Source: JAGPDF01 sp052035735 (GTDB lineage: Bacteria > Acidobacteriota > Thermoanaerobaculia > Multivoradales > JAGPDF01). From it: a DNA stretch of 9,560 nt. Location: the NCBI GenBank assembly GCA_052035735.1, contig JBPOHI010000126.1, forward strand, positions 1-9,560, in the 5' to 3' direction. The notes under the pieces are model-generated. The model did no database searches. It was not told the origin of the DNA and worked only from the letters and a program-made list of their open reading frames with translations. How positions within the stretch are numbered: position 1 is the first letter of the stretch; each line of letters opens with the position of its first letter. A program made the position numbers and the translations under genes. This document shows positions 1 to 7,845 of the stretch, in pieces.

Positions 1-2639
1 CGGCGCTCGTCGGCGCCCACGCCGGGCAGCAGAACGGCCGGCCCAACGCCACCTGCGTCGATTGCCACAGCCAGCCGCACGAGATCGCCGCCGGGGCGAA
101 GGCGATCGCCTCCTGCACCGCCTGCCACGCGACGGTCGCGACCGAGCAGCATGCGAGCCTGCACGGCAAGGCGGCGGCCCGCGGCGACAAGCTGGCGCCG
201 ACTTGCATCACCTGCCATGGCGGCCACGGCATCCTGTCGCACAAGGACCCGAAGTCGCCGGTCACGGTGATGAACATTCCGCTGCTCTGCGGCAAGTGCC
301 ATCGCGAGGGCAGCGAGGTCTCGCTGACGCACGACATCCCGCAGGAGAACATCCTCGGCAACTACGCCGACTCGATCCACGGCGAGGGGCTGTTCAAGAA
401 GGGCCTGACCGTCACCGCGGTCTGCACCTCCTGCCACTCGGCGCACAACATCCTGCCGCATGGCGATCCGAAGTCGACGATCAACGCCAGGAACGTCGTC
501 AAGACCTGCACCCAGTGCCACGGCCAGATCGAGCTCGTGCACCGCAAGGTGATCGAGGGGCATCTCTGGGAGAGCGCGCCGAACAAGATCCCGGTCTGCG
601 TCGACTGCCACGAGCCGCACAAGGTCCGCCGCGTCTTCTACAGCGCCGGCATGGCGAACCAGGACTGCCTGACCTGCCACGCCAAGCCCGATCTCGCGGT
701 CGTCCGCGACGGCAAAGAGGTCTCGCTCTACACCGATCCGGACGCCTACGCCGCTTCGACCCATGCCAAGACCGCCTGCGCGCAGTGCCACAACGAGGTG
801 TCGCCCTCGCACACCCGGCCGTGCGAGACGGTTACCAAGAAGGTGGACTGCGGAATTTGCCACGCGCAGCAGATCGAGCAGTACAAGACGAGCATCCACG
901 GCACGCTCGCGGCACAGAACGATCCGGATGCCCCCGGCTGTCTCGACTGCCATTCCGCCCACGCCACCAAGTCGAAGAACGAGCCGCTGTCGCCGACGTT
1001 CGCACGCAACGTGCCGAATCTCTGCGCCCGCTGCCATCGCGAGGGAGCCCAGGCGGCGGTCCGCATCCACGGCGACACCCCCGATATCGTCGGCAGCTAC
1101 GCCGACTCGATTCACGGCCAGGGGCTGACCGACTCCGGCCTGGTGGTCACCGCCACCTGCGTCAACTGTCACTCGTCCCACGGCGAGCTGCCTCCGGACG
1201 ATCCGCGCTCGACGGTCAACCGGGCGAACCTCCCCGACACCTGCGGCAAGTGCCATCTCGGCGTCAAGGAGGCCTTCGCCAAGAGCATCCACGCCACCGG
1301 CGAGCCCAAGGACGGCGAACACCTGCCGGTGTGCGAGGACTGCCACAGCTCGCACAACATCTCGCGCATCGACCTGCCCGGCGCGCGTACGCGAATGCTC
1401 AGCCAGTGCGGCGGATGCCACAAGGAGCAGGCGGAGACCTTCTTCGAGACCTTTCACGGCAAGGCCTCGACGCTGGGCGGCGAGTCGGCGGCCAAGTGCT
1501 CCGACTGCCACGGCACGCACAACATCCTGGCGCCCTCCGACCCGGCCTCGACGCTGTCGCGCGACAACGTCGTCGCCACCTGCGCCGAATGCCACCCAGG
1601 TGCGAACCGCCGCTTCGCGGGCTACCTGACGCACGCCACGCATCACGATCGCGACAAGTACCCCTGGCTCTACTGGGTCTTCCGCGCCATGACCGCGCTG
1701 CTCGTCGGCACACTGACCTTCGCGGTCTTTCATACCGTTGCTTGGCTGGTGCGGCTCTTCCTGACGCGCGACCAGTGGCAGCACATGAAGGCCGCCTCGC
1801 GCCTCGACGGACAGGAGAAGCTCTATCAGCGCTTCACCGCCTTCCAGCGGCTGCAGCATCTGGCGATGATGCTGTCGTTCTTCACCCTGGCGATCACCGG
1901 CATGGCGCTCAAGTTCTCCTACGCCGCCTGGGCGCAGGCGCTCTCCCGCACCTTCGGCGGCTTCGAGGCGATGGGAGTCGTTCATCGGCTGGGCGCGATC
2001 GCCCTGATCATCGTCTTCTGCGTTCACGTCTGGGACGTCCGGCGGAAGAAGATCGCCTCCGGCCGCACCTGGCTCGAGACGATTCTGGGGCCGGCCTCGA
2101 TTCTCTTCACGCGTCGCGACCTCACCGAGTTCGTTGGGTCGATCAAGTGGTTCCTCGGTTTCGGCCCGCGCCCGAACTACGGCCGCTTCACCTACTGGGA
2201 GAAGTTCGACTACTTCGCGGTGTTCTGGGGCGTTCTCGTCATCGGATCGACCGGCTTCGCGCTCTGGTTCCCGGAGCTCTTCACCCGGGTGATGCCGGGC
2301 TGGACGATCAACGTCGCCACGATCATCCACAGCGACGAGGCGCTGCTCGCGGTCGGATTCATCTTCACGATTCACTTCTTCAACACCCATTTCCGTCCGG
2401 ACAAGTTCCCGATGGACCCGGTGATCTTCACCGGCCGGGTGCCGCTCGAGGAGCTGAAGCACGACAAGCCGGACGAATACGCCCAGATGGTCGAGCGCGG
2501 CGAGCTCGAAGAGCACCTGGTGGGGCCGATCGCGAAGCCCGTCGAGCGCGCCTTCCGGATCTTCGGTTTCGTCGCCCTGACCATCGGACTGACCCTGATC
2601 GGACTGATCATCTACGCCATGTTGTTCAGCTATCGCTGA
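1..2639 (+). CDS. Multiheme c-type cytochrome fused to a b-type cytochrome membrane domain (CbcL-like), 5' partial
   Basis: The reading frame is open from the left edge (first full codon at base 3) to the TGA at 2637-2639, giving 878 residues without a start; codons before the first internal ATG at 267 already contain three heme motifs, so that ATG is not the start. I count 18 CxxCH motifs between about bases 51 and 1595, arranged in repeated modules (SIHG, CxxCHxxH, ILPxxDPxS, NV, TCxxCH). From about 1670 six hydrophobic segments follow (near 1674-1760, 1845-1930, 1975-2040, 2210-2280, 2330-2395, 2555-2635), with histidines such as QH, VHR, VHVW, IHSDE and IHFF as possible b-heme ligands. 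This is the layout of Geobacter CbcL: periplasmic c-heme wire plus diheme b-type quinol-interacting anchor. Role inferred: menaquinol oxidation with electrons passed to periplasmic or extracellular acceptors. The downstream gene is a paralogue 59 bases away, probably co-transcribed. The exact electron acceptor cannot be read from the sequence. Confidence 0.93.
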   Translation, partial: ALVGAHAGQQNGRPNATCVDCHSQPHEIAAGAKAIASCTACHATVATEQHASLHGKAAARGDKLAPTCITCHGGHGILSHKDPKSPVTVMNIPLLCGKCHREGSEVSLTHDIPQENILGNYADSIHGEGLFKKGLTVTAVCTSCHSAHNILPHGDPKSTINARNVVKTCTQCHGQIELVHRKVIEGHLWESAPNKIPVCVDCHEPHKVRRVFYSAGMANQDCLTCHAKPDLAVVRDGKEVSLYTDPDAYAASTHAKTACAQCHNEVSPSHTRPCETVTKKVDCGICHAQQIEQYKTSIHGTLAAQNDPDAPGCLDCHSAHATKSKNEPLSPTFARNVPNLCARCHREGAQAAVRIHGDTPDIVGSYADSIHGQGLTDSGLVVTATCVNCHSSHGELPPDDPRSTVNRANLPDTCGKCHLGVKEAFAKSIHATGEPKDGEHLPVCEDCHSSHNISRIDLPGARTRMLSQCGGCHKEQAETFFETFHGKASTLGGESAAKCSDCHGTHNILAPSDPASTLSRDNVVATCAECHPGANRRFAGYLTHATHHDRDKYPWLYWVFRAMTALLVGTLTFAVFHTVAWLVRLFLTRDQWQHMKAASRLDGQEKLYQRFTAFQRLQHLAMMLSFFTLAITGMALKFSYAAWAQALSRTFGGFEAMGVVHRLGAIALIIVFCVHVWDVRRKKIASGRTWLETILGPASILFTRRDLTEFVGSIKWFLGFGPRPNYGRFTYWEKFDYFAVFWGVLVIGSTGFALWFPELFTRVMPGWTINVATIIHSDEALLAVGFIFTIHFFNTHFRPDKFPMDPVIFTGRVPLEELKHDKPDEYAQMVERGELEEHLVGPIAKPVERAFRIFGFVALTIGLTLIGLIIYAMLFSYR

Positions 2640-2686
2640 GGTCGTTCATCGCTGAGGCCCTTTCGAGCTCGAGGACCCCGGTATTC

Positions 2687-2701
2687 ATGGAGGTCATCAT
2701 G
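2687..2701 (+). promoter_or_regulatory. Ribosome binding site deciding the start of the second cytochrome gene
   Basis: GGAGGT at 2689-2694 is followed by a four-base spacer and ATG at 2699. This favours the start that exposes the signal peptide over the in-frame ATG at 2687, whose last base is part of the GGAGGT itself. The short 59-base gap to the previous gene shows no promoter that I can recognise, which fits a two-gene operon. Confidence 0.7.
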
Positions 2702-4621
2702 CGCTCTCGTTTCTTTGGAGTCGGATTCACGCCCCTTCTGGCGGCTTTCGCATTGGCGCTCGGCTCGGCCGGCGCGCTCAGCGCCGCCGACGAATGTCTG
2801 GAATGCCATGGCACGGTCGACAACGTCGGCGAGGATCGCCTGGTCGTCGATGTCGCGAAATGGGAGGCCACCGCTCACGGAGCGGCCGGGGCGTCCTGTG
2901 CCGACTGCCACCCCGGAAAGGTGAAGGATCCGCACGAGGCCGACGATCCGCGCGCGGCCTGCGTCGAGTGCCACAGCGACGCCGAGGAGGCGCTCGCTGG
3001 CAGCGTGCACGCGAAGGCCGCGGCCGGCGGCGAGAAGCGCCCGGACTGCCTGAGCTGCCACGGCGCGCTGCATGCGCTGATGCCGGTCGCCGACGAGGCT
3101 TCGATGGTGCATCCGAAGCGGCTGGCGCAGACCTGCGGCAACTGCCACTCGAATCCCGAGCTCGGCGCAAAATCCGGCGTCAAGCTGGTGCAGCCGCTCG
3201 CCGCCTACGAGGCGAGCGTGCACGCGCGCGGCGTCGCCAAGGGCGAGCACGCTGCGACCTGCAGCGACTGCCACGGCAGCCACGGCATTCTGCCGGCCGC
3301 GGACGCGAAGTCCCAGGTGAATCGCCAGAACGTCCCCGAGACCTGTTCGGAGTGTCATGCCGAGGTGGCCAAGGCCTTCGCCGAGAGTGTGCACGGCGTC
3401 GCCGCTTCGAGGGGCATCGCCGAGTCGCCGGTCTGCACCGACTGCCACGGCGAGCATCGCATCCTCGGTCCGGCGGACGAGGGCTCGCCGGTCTATGCCT
3501 CGAACGTCCCGAAGATGACCTGTGGCCGCTGTCACGGCGATCTCCGCGTCACGGAGAAGTTCGGCCTCAAGAACACCGCGGTCGAGGCGTTCGACGACAG
3601 TTTCCACGGCCTCGCCGGGCGTTCCGGAGATATCCACGTCGCCAACTGCGCTTCCTGCCACGGCGTGCACGACATTCTCCCGTCGAGCGACCCGCGCTCG
3701 CACATCAGCCCGACGAACATCGCCGCGACCTGCGGCGCCTGCCATCCGGGCGCGGGAGCGAGCTTCGCCATCGGCGCGGTGCACGTCCTGCCCGGCAACA
3801 AGGAGGAGAGCCATCCGTCCGTCTACTGGGCGCGGATCGTCTATCTCTGGCTGATCGGCCTGACGATCGGCGGCATGCTGCTGCACAACGGCCTCGACTT
3901 CTACCGCAAGGCGAAGAGCGCCCATCTGCTGCGCTCGCTGCCGATCCCCGACGACGCGCCGGAGCGGATGAGCGGTTGGTTCCGCATCTCCCACGGCCTG
4001 CTCGCGACGAGCTTCATCGTCCTTACGTACTCCGGCTTCGCGCTCAAGTACCCGGAGGCCTGGTGGTCGAAGTTCGCGACGTTCGGTGAACCTCTCGTCG
4101 ACCTGCGCGGCGGAATCCACCGCATCGCCGCGGTCGTCATGCTCGGCGTCGGTGCGCTGCACGTGGTGCATCTCTTCCTGTCGCGCCGGGCGCGAGCCTG
4201 CATCGGCGAGATGGTGCGGCCGGGTATGGCTGATCTGCACGAGCTCAAGGAGAAGGTGGCGTATCTCGCCGGCAAGCACCCGATGCCCCCCGAGTCGCCC
4301 TGGATCGGCTATCCCGAAAAGATGGAGTACCTGGCCGTCGTCTGGGGGACCTTCGTCATGGGCGCCACCGGCTTCATGCTCTGGTTCCCGGAGGTGGTCC
4401 TCCGCTTCGCTCCGAAGTGGGTGACCGATCTCGCGACCGTGATCCACCTCTACGAGGCGATCCTCGCCGCGCTCGCCATCCTGGTCTGGCACTTCTACCT
4501 GGTGATCTTCGATCCGATGGTCTACCCGCTCGACACCGCGGCGATCGACGGCCGCTCGACTCCGGGTCGCGCCTGGGAGCGCCGCAACGCCAAACTGCCG
4601 ACGGTGAAGCCGAAGAAGTAG
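2699..4621 (+). CDS. 11-heme cytochrome c fused to a b-type cytochrome membrane domain (CbcL-like)
   Basis: Complete gene of 640 residues. The ATG at 2699 is chosen because GGAGGT (2689-2694) lies four bases upstream and the product begins with a signal peptide (RSR, then a hydrophobic run, predicted cleavage after LSA at about residue 29). An in-frame ATG at 2687 overlaps the ribosome binding site and is less likely. Eleven CxxCH motifs run from residue 33 to about 349. Five hydrophobic segments follow at about 376-398, 430-451, 471-494, 542-563 and 581-604, with candidate b-heme histidines at about 432, 473, 488, 491, 583 and 598. The block EKMEYLAVVWG...TGFMLWFPE...IHLYEA closely matches the same block of the upstream gene, so the two are paralogues. 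This copy has fewer hemes and lacks the sixth C-terminal helix. Inferred role: inner-membrane quinone-linked electron transfer to the periplasm, working with or as an alternative to the upstream protein. Confidence 0.94.
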   Translation: MRSRFFGVGFTPLLAAFALALGSAGALSAADECLECHGTVDNVGEDRLVVDVAKWEATAHGAAGASCADCHPGKVKDPHEADDPRAACVECHSDAEEALAGSVHAKAAAGGEKRPDCLSCHGALHALMPVADEASMVHPKRLAQTCGNCHSNPELGAKSGVKLVQPLAAYEASVHARGVAKGEHAATCSDCHGSHGILPAADAKSQVNRQNVPETCSECHAEVAKAFAESVHGVAASRGIAESPVCTDCHGEHRILGPADEGSPVYASNVPKMTCGRCHGDLRVTEKFGLKNTAVEAFDDSFHGLAGRSGDIHVANCASCHGVHDILPSSDPRSHISPTNIAATCGACHPGAGASFAIGAVHVLPGNKEESHPSVYWARIVYLWLIGLTIGGMLLHNGLDFYRKAKSAHLLRSLPIPDDAPERMSGWFRISHGLLATSFIVLTYSGFALKYPEAWWSKFATFGEPLVDLRGGIHRIAAVVMLGVGALHVVHLFLSRRARACIGEMVRPGMADLHELKEKVAYLAGKHPMPPESPWIGYPEKMEYLAVVWGTFVMGATGFMLWFPEVVLRFAPKWVTDLATVIHLYEAILAALAILVWHFYLVIFDPMVYPLDTAAIDGRSTPGRAWERRNAKLPTVKPKK

Positions 4622-4645
4622 GGCTCATCGGCAGAGCATCGGCCG

Positions 4646-4669
4646 GCGCAGCGATGCACTCCGCTGCGC
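4646..4669 (+). terminator. GC-rich hairpin after the cytochrome operon, possible terminator
   Basis: GCGCAGCG (4646-4653) and CGCTGCGC (4662-4669) form a perfect 8-bp stem with an 8-base loop, starting 25 bases after the stop of the second cytochrome gene. A competing 6-bp stem (GCATCG 4636-4641 with CGATGC 4652-4657) overlaps it. No T-tract follows, so it is not a classical intrinsic terminator; it may be a Rho-assisted or 3'-end stabilising hairpin. Confidence 0.4.
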
Positions 4670-4737
4670 ACGGCCGCCCGCGCCTGGCGGGTTCAGGCTG
4701 AGGTATAGGCTTCACGGATCGCAGGATGGAGATTCGA

Positions 4738-4833
4738 ATGAAGCCGATGTCGATTGCGACTCTCGCTGTAGCGCTTCTGGTGCGGGCGTCCCGCGCCTGC
4801 AGTCTGCTTCGGTGGCGACACCCTGGGGCCTGA
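4738..4833 (+). other. Signal-peptide-like start out of frame with the Rhs gene (frameshifted 5' end)
   Basis: An ATG at 4738 has GGAG (4728-4731) six bases upstream and encodes MKPMSIATLAVALLV, a plausible signal-peptide n- and h-region, before becoming RASRAC... and stopping at TGA 4831-4833 after 31 codons. If one base is restored near 4781-4784, the frame continues as AGVPRLQSASVATPWG, joining the Rhs frame with an ordinary export signal and an AxA-like cleavage region. The Rhs frame itself has no visible ribosome binding site. I read this as the original Rhs start separated from its body by a single-base deletion, or as a deletion junction. A sequencing or assembly error is also possible. 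Confidence 0.5.
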
Positions 4834-7199
4834 CTTCGACCTACGAAGGCATCACTGAAGCCGTGCTTTCGAACCCCTTCGATCCGCTGAGCCTCGAAAC
4901 GAGAGTGCATACGGCCACGATCAATGGCCGTCAGTTCATCGCCACCTATGACGCCAGTCTCCGCCGGTGGCTGTCCACGAGCCCGCTCGGCCGCCAGAGC
5001 GAGCTGTTGACCGATGGGCTGGGGCGGCCCGTCAGCTCCCGTCGCGGCGCGCTCCTCGCCACGAGCTTCGCCTACGATGCGCGCGGCAGGCTCGAGTCCA
5101 TTTCACGCGGGACCGGGGTCGACGAGCGCCGGATCGACTTCGACTACGACGAACTGGGTCGGGTAGCGACGATCACGGATCCTCTCCTGCGGCAAGTCAC
5201 GTTCGGCTACGACGCCGCAAATCGAGTGACTTCGCAAACCCTTCCCGGTGGGCGCACCGTGCTCTTCGGCTGGGACGCCAAAGGCAATCTCACTTCGCTG
5301 GCCCCGCCCGGGCGCCCCGCGCACGGCTTCTCGTATACGCCCGTCGATCTGGCGGAGGAGTACTCGCCGCCTGGAGTCGGGCAGGGCCCTCCAGAGACAA
5401 CCTACGAGTACGACCTCGACAAGAAACCGACGCTCATCACGCGCCCGGACGAGCAGACGATCGCCCTCACCTACGATCATGCTGACCGATTGGCCACCGT
5501 GACGTCGCCGAGGGGCACGGCCACGATCGACTACGATCCCGCGACCGGTCACGTGTCGAGCTTGACGACGCCGGAGGGCAATTCGCTCAGCTACACGATG
5601 GACGGCCCTCTGGTGACGGCTACGACATGGAGCGGCGAGATCAACGGCTCGGTCGAGCGCACCTACGACAACTTCTTCCGGCTGAGCTCGATCTCGGTCA
5701 ACGGCGCGAATCCGGTGAGCTATACCTACGACGACGACGGCCTGCTGATCCAGGCCGGTGCGATGTCGCTCACGCGGGACCCCGCGACGGGCTTCCTCAC
5801 CGGCACGACGCTGGGCGTGGTCACCACGAGCTACACCTACTCGCCGTTCGGTGAGCTCGCGACGATGAGCGCCGCGGTCTCCGGGTCACCGATCTACACG
5901 ACCACCTACACCCGCGACAAGCTGGGCCGGATCACGACCAAGGTCGAGATGATCGAAGGCGTGACGAGAACCTACGACTACGGCTACGACGCCGCCGGCA
6001 GGCTCGACACCGTGACCATTGACGGCATCCTCGAAGCCGACTACGACTACGATCTCAACGGCAACCGCCTGTCGAAGACGACGCCCGGCGGAACCGAGAC
6101 CGGAACCTACGACGATCAGGACCGGATGCTCATCTACGGCGGCGCGAGCTACACGTACACCGCGAACGGCGAGATGCTGACGAAGACTGCTGGAGCAGAA
6201 GTCACGAGCTTCGGCTACGACGTCTTTGGGAACCTCCTCGGTGTCGACCTCCCGGACTCCACGGCAATCGACTACGTGGTGGACGCCAAGAACCGCCGCA
6301 TTGGGAAAAAGGTCGACGGCGTTCTTGATCGAGCATTCCTCTGGGAGAACTCGCTGGCACCGAGTGCCGAGCTCGATGACACAGGAACTGTTGTTACCCG
6401 TTTCGTCTACGCGACGAGAAGAAACGTGCCTGACTATCTTCTCAAGGACGGATCGACCTTCAGGATCCTTCACGATCATCTCGGAACTCCACGGCTGGCA
6501 ATCGATGTCGCGAGCGGCACAGTCGCGCACCGATTGGACACCGACGACTGGGGCGTTGTCGTCGCAGATACGGGTCCGGGATGGATGCCCTTCGGCTTTG
6601 GTGGTGCGCTCGCGGATCCAGACTTGCAATTGGTCCGCCTCGGCGCCCGCGACCTGTCTCCTGGGCCGGGAAGGTGGGCAAGCAAAGACGTTCGGAGGTT
6701 TCGAGGCGGCTCGGCCAACCTTTGTGAGTACTCGTTTTCCGACCCGATCAACTTCCTGGATCAGGACGGAAAGACCGCCGCCCTGGCGTTTACGGTCGTT
6801 GGCGGAGTCGCAATCCTTCTGGTGTCGACCGCGATCCTTACCAGCCCCGGATACCAAGACTGGATGCATGACACAGGGCGGGACATTCAGGATGGAGTGC
6901 GAAACGCCCGCGACTGGTGGAATGGGCTTCCACCTCTGATGCCAACAGAACCAACGGTGGTCGAGCCAGGAGAACCCATTGAGTATCGCGGACCCAGGGA
7001 CTACCCAGCCTCTCCGGGACGAAGAGGACCCTCCCCCGGGCGGGTGTGCCGGCCGACTCCTGACAGGCCGTTCCCGGAGGACTCCACCGAACCCGTGCGA
7101 TCTGGTCAAGACCTTCTCGATGAGGCCACGGCCAATGATCTTTGGGAAGCGGGAGATAATGCGCCATCGCCCGGAGAGGCGATCCACGGGGGCGGCTAG
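4812..7199 (+). CDS. Rhs/YD-repeat protein with RHS-associated core and an unknown C-terminal tip
   Basis: The frame used here opens at GTG 4812 and gives 795 residues. About sixteen YD-type repeats are visible (YDARGRLESI, YDELGRVATI, YDAAGRLDTV, YDLNGNRLSK and others). The RHS-associated core lies near residues 540-654: HDHLGTPRLAI, then FGFGG, LGARDLSPGPGRW and DPINFLDQDG. Such proteins form a beta-barrel shell around a C-terminal domain, often a toxin. The tip here, about residues 655-795, starts with a hydrophobic segment (657-678) and then becomes proline-rich and polar; I recognise no nuclease, deaminase or other toxin motif in it. The protein is short for this family and begins in what looks like an internal region (TPWGLTSTYEG, DPLSL, TATINGRQF), so it is probably 5' truncated or frameshifted. 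Base composition becomes visibly less GC-rich from about 6200 to the end, suggesting an exchanged 3' part. A HExxH gene follows after 17 bases. Confidence 0.85.
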   Translation: MATPWGLTSTYEGITEAVLSNPFDPLSLETRVHTATINGRQFIATYDASLRRWLSTSPLGRQSELLTDGLGRPVSSRRGALLATSFAYDARGRLESISRGTGVDERRIDFDYDELGRVATITDPLLRQVTFGYDAANRVTSQTLPGGRTVLFGWDAKGNLTSLAPPGRPAHGFSYTPVDLAEEYSPPGVGQGPPETTYEYDLDKKPTLITRPDEQTIALTYDHADRLATVTSPRGTATIDYDPATGHVSSLTTPEGNSLSYTMDGPLVTATTWSGEINGSVERTYDNFFRLSSISVNGANPVSYTYDDDGLLIQAGAMSLTRDPATGFLTGTTLGVVTTSYTYSPFGELATMSAAVSGSPIYTTTYTRDKLGRITTKVEMIEGVTRTYDYGYDAAGRLDTVTIDGILEADYDYDLNGNRLSKTTPGGTETGTYDDQDRMLIYGGASYTYTANGEMLTKTAGAEVTSFGYDVFGNLLGVDLPDSTAIDYVVDAKNRRIGKKVDGVLDRAFLWENSLAPSAELDDTGTVVTRFVYATRRNVPDYLLKDGSTFRILHDHLGTPRLAIDVASGTVAHRLDTDDWGVVVADTGPGWMPFGFGGALADPDLQLVRLGARDLSPGPGRWASKDVRRFRGGSANLCEYSFSDPINFLDQDGKTAALAFTVVGGVAILLVSTAILTSPGYQDWMHDTGRDIQDGVRNARDWWNGLPPLMPTEPTVVEPGEPIEYRGPRDYPASPGRRGPSPGRVCRPTPDRPFPEDSTEPVRSGQDLLDEATANDLWEAGDNAPSPGEAIHGGG

Positions 7200-7216
7200 G
7201 GGAGCGGAGTGCCACA

Positions 7217-7708
7217 ATGACTCGAGTCAAAGTGACGGCTCCGAATGATCCGGTCGGTTCGAGAATTGCGCTTAGCGTCTCCAATCTTCTCGCTGAGACT
7301 TCACCCAAGTATCTCGCTGGTTTGGACTGGATCTTGATCATCCACGCAGACAGCTTGTCGCGCACTGACCGAATTCGGCTTCTGCGGAAGGGTGATGATC
7401 AAGTGCTGGCGACATATTTTCCGCGAGTCCGCAGGAAGCGGGCGCATATTGAGATCTACACCGTTGGCATGCTGCGATCGAAGCACAGCCGCAATCTGCT
7501 GATTCCGGCCTTTCGCGATGTCTTCGTCGCCCGAGTGCTTTTCCACGAGTTGGGGCACCATATTGCAAGTGAGATCGAGCCCGCGCACGCGAATCCAGAA
7601 GCAGTCGCCGAGACCTGGAGAAGGAAATTGGCAGACAGAGCTCTCAGAGCTCGTTTTCCGACGCTCTATTCGCTTCTTCCAAAGCTGATGCGGAGAGCTG
7701 CAGAATAG
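7217..7708 (+). CDS. Small HExxH metallopeptidase-like protein downstream of the Rhs gene
   Basis: This 163-residue product starts at ATG 7217, with GGAG at 7206-7209 seven bases upstream, and lies 17 bases after the Rhs stop, so the two are likely co-transcribed. The clearest motif is HELGHH at residues 110-115, the HExxH zinc-binding and catalytic signature of zincin peptidases; E128 or E132 is a possible third ligand. The N-terminal half has a KYLAGLDWILIIHADSL block, and no signal peptide or membrane segment is evident. I cannot name the family. Its place directly after an Rhs tip is where an immunity gene normally sits, but a HExxH active site would be unusual for an immunity protein; a split-off effector domain or an unrelated accessory peptidase are alternatives. 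A truncated paralogue lies 138 bases downstream. Composition is less GC-rich than in the cytochrome region. Confidence 0.8.
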   Translation: MTRVKVTAPNDPVGSRIALSVSNLLAETSPKYLAGLDWILIIHADSLSRTDRIRLLRKGDDQVLATYFPRVRRKRAHIEIYTVGMLRSKHSRNLLIPAFRDVFVARVLFHELGHHIASEIEPAHANPEAVAETWRRKLADRALRARFPTLYSLLPKLMRRAAE

Positions 7709-7712
7709 GCGC

Positions 7713-7751
7713 TGAAGAGGTGTGAAGAGGTGCTGAGCTCAGGTGCCACCC
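7713..7751 (+). repeat. REP-like repeat end with a tandem 10-bp duplication
   Basis: TGAAGAGGTG occurs twice in exact tandem (7713-7722 and 7723-7732), followed by the 10-bp palindrome CTGAGCTCAG (7733-7742) and AGGTGCCACCC (7741-7751). The sequences GAAGAGGTG and AGGTGCCACCC are joined as GAAGAGGTGCCACCC at the left ends of the two longer repeats at 8060 and 9096, so this looks like a related, rearranged repeat end. It lies five bases after the stop of the HExxH gene. Confidence 0.55.
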
Positions 7752-7845
7752 GCTTTTCACCGATGTCCACTTCCTCTTCGCTGACGCACTACGACTTCGG
7801 AAGAGGACGTCTAACACTCGGCAGCTGGCTTGGCGACATCTTGTA
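7752..7845. other. Short intergenic stretch without recognisable features
   Basis: Between the REP-like block and the truncated paralogue I see no convincing promoter, ribosome binding site or coding frame. The TAA directly before the ATG at 7846 closes the upstream frame. A clear Shine-Dalgarno is missing in front of that ATG, consistent with the downstream gene being a decayed copy. Confidence 0.4.

Noticed and set aside
2632..2657. ATCGCTGAGG repeated at 2632-2641 and 2648-2657 around the first gene's stop
   Set aside because: Only a 10-base local duplication; no sign of function beyond its presence in a short intergenic gap.
62..2698. A very long + strand frame that joins the second cytochrome gene to an apparent N-terminal extension of almost 900 residues
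   Set aside because: It overlaps the first cytochrome gene in another frame, has no CxxCH motifs or family-like sequence, and is arginine-rich as expected from GC-rich shadow translation; the signal peptide and ribosome binding site at 2699 mark the true start.
1..3745. Treating the dense CxxCH repeats as a tandem DNA repeat array
   Set aside because: The periodicity is at protein level (heme motifs); the nucleotide sequence between motifs is diverged and clearly coding.
2630..4492. Open frame of about 620 codons on the minus strand across the second cytochrome gene
   Set aside because: Antisense shadow of a GC-rich gene; no recognisable domain, and the + strand gene is unambiguous.
5886..7217. 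Minus-strand frame of about 440 codons across the Rhs 3' half
   Set aside because: Shadow of the Rhs frame, which shows clear YD repeats and RHS core; the antisense product matches nothing I know.
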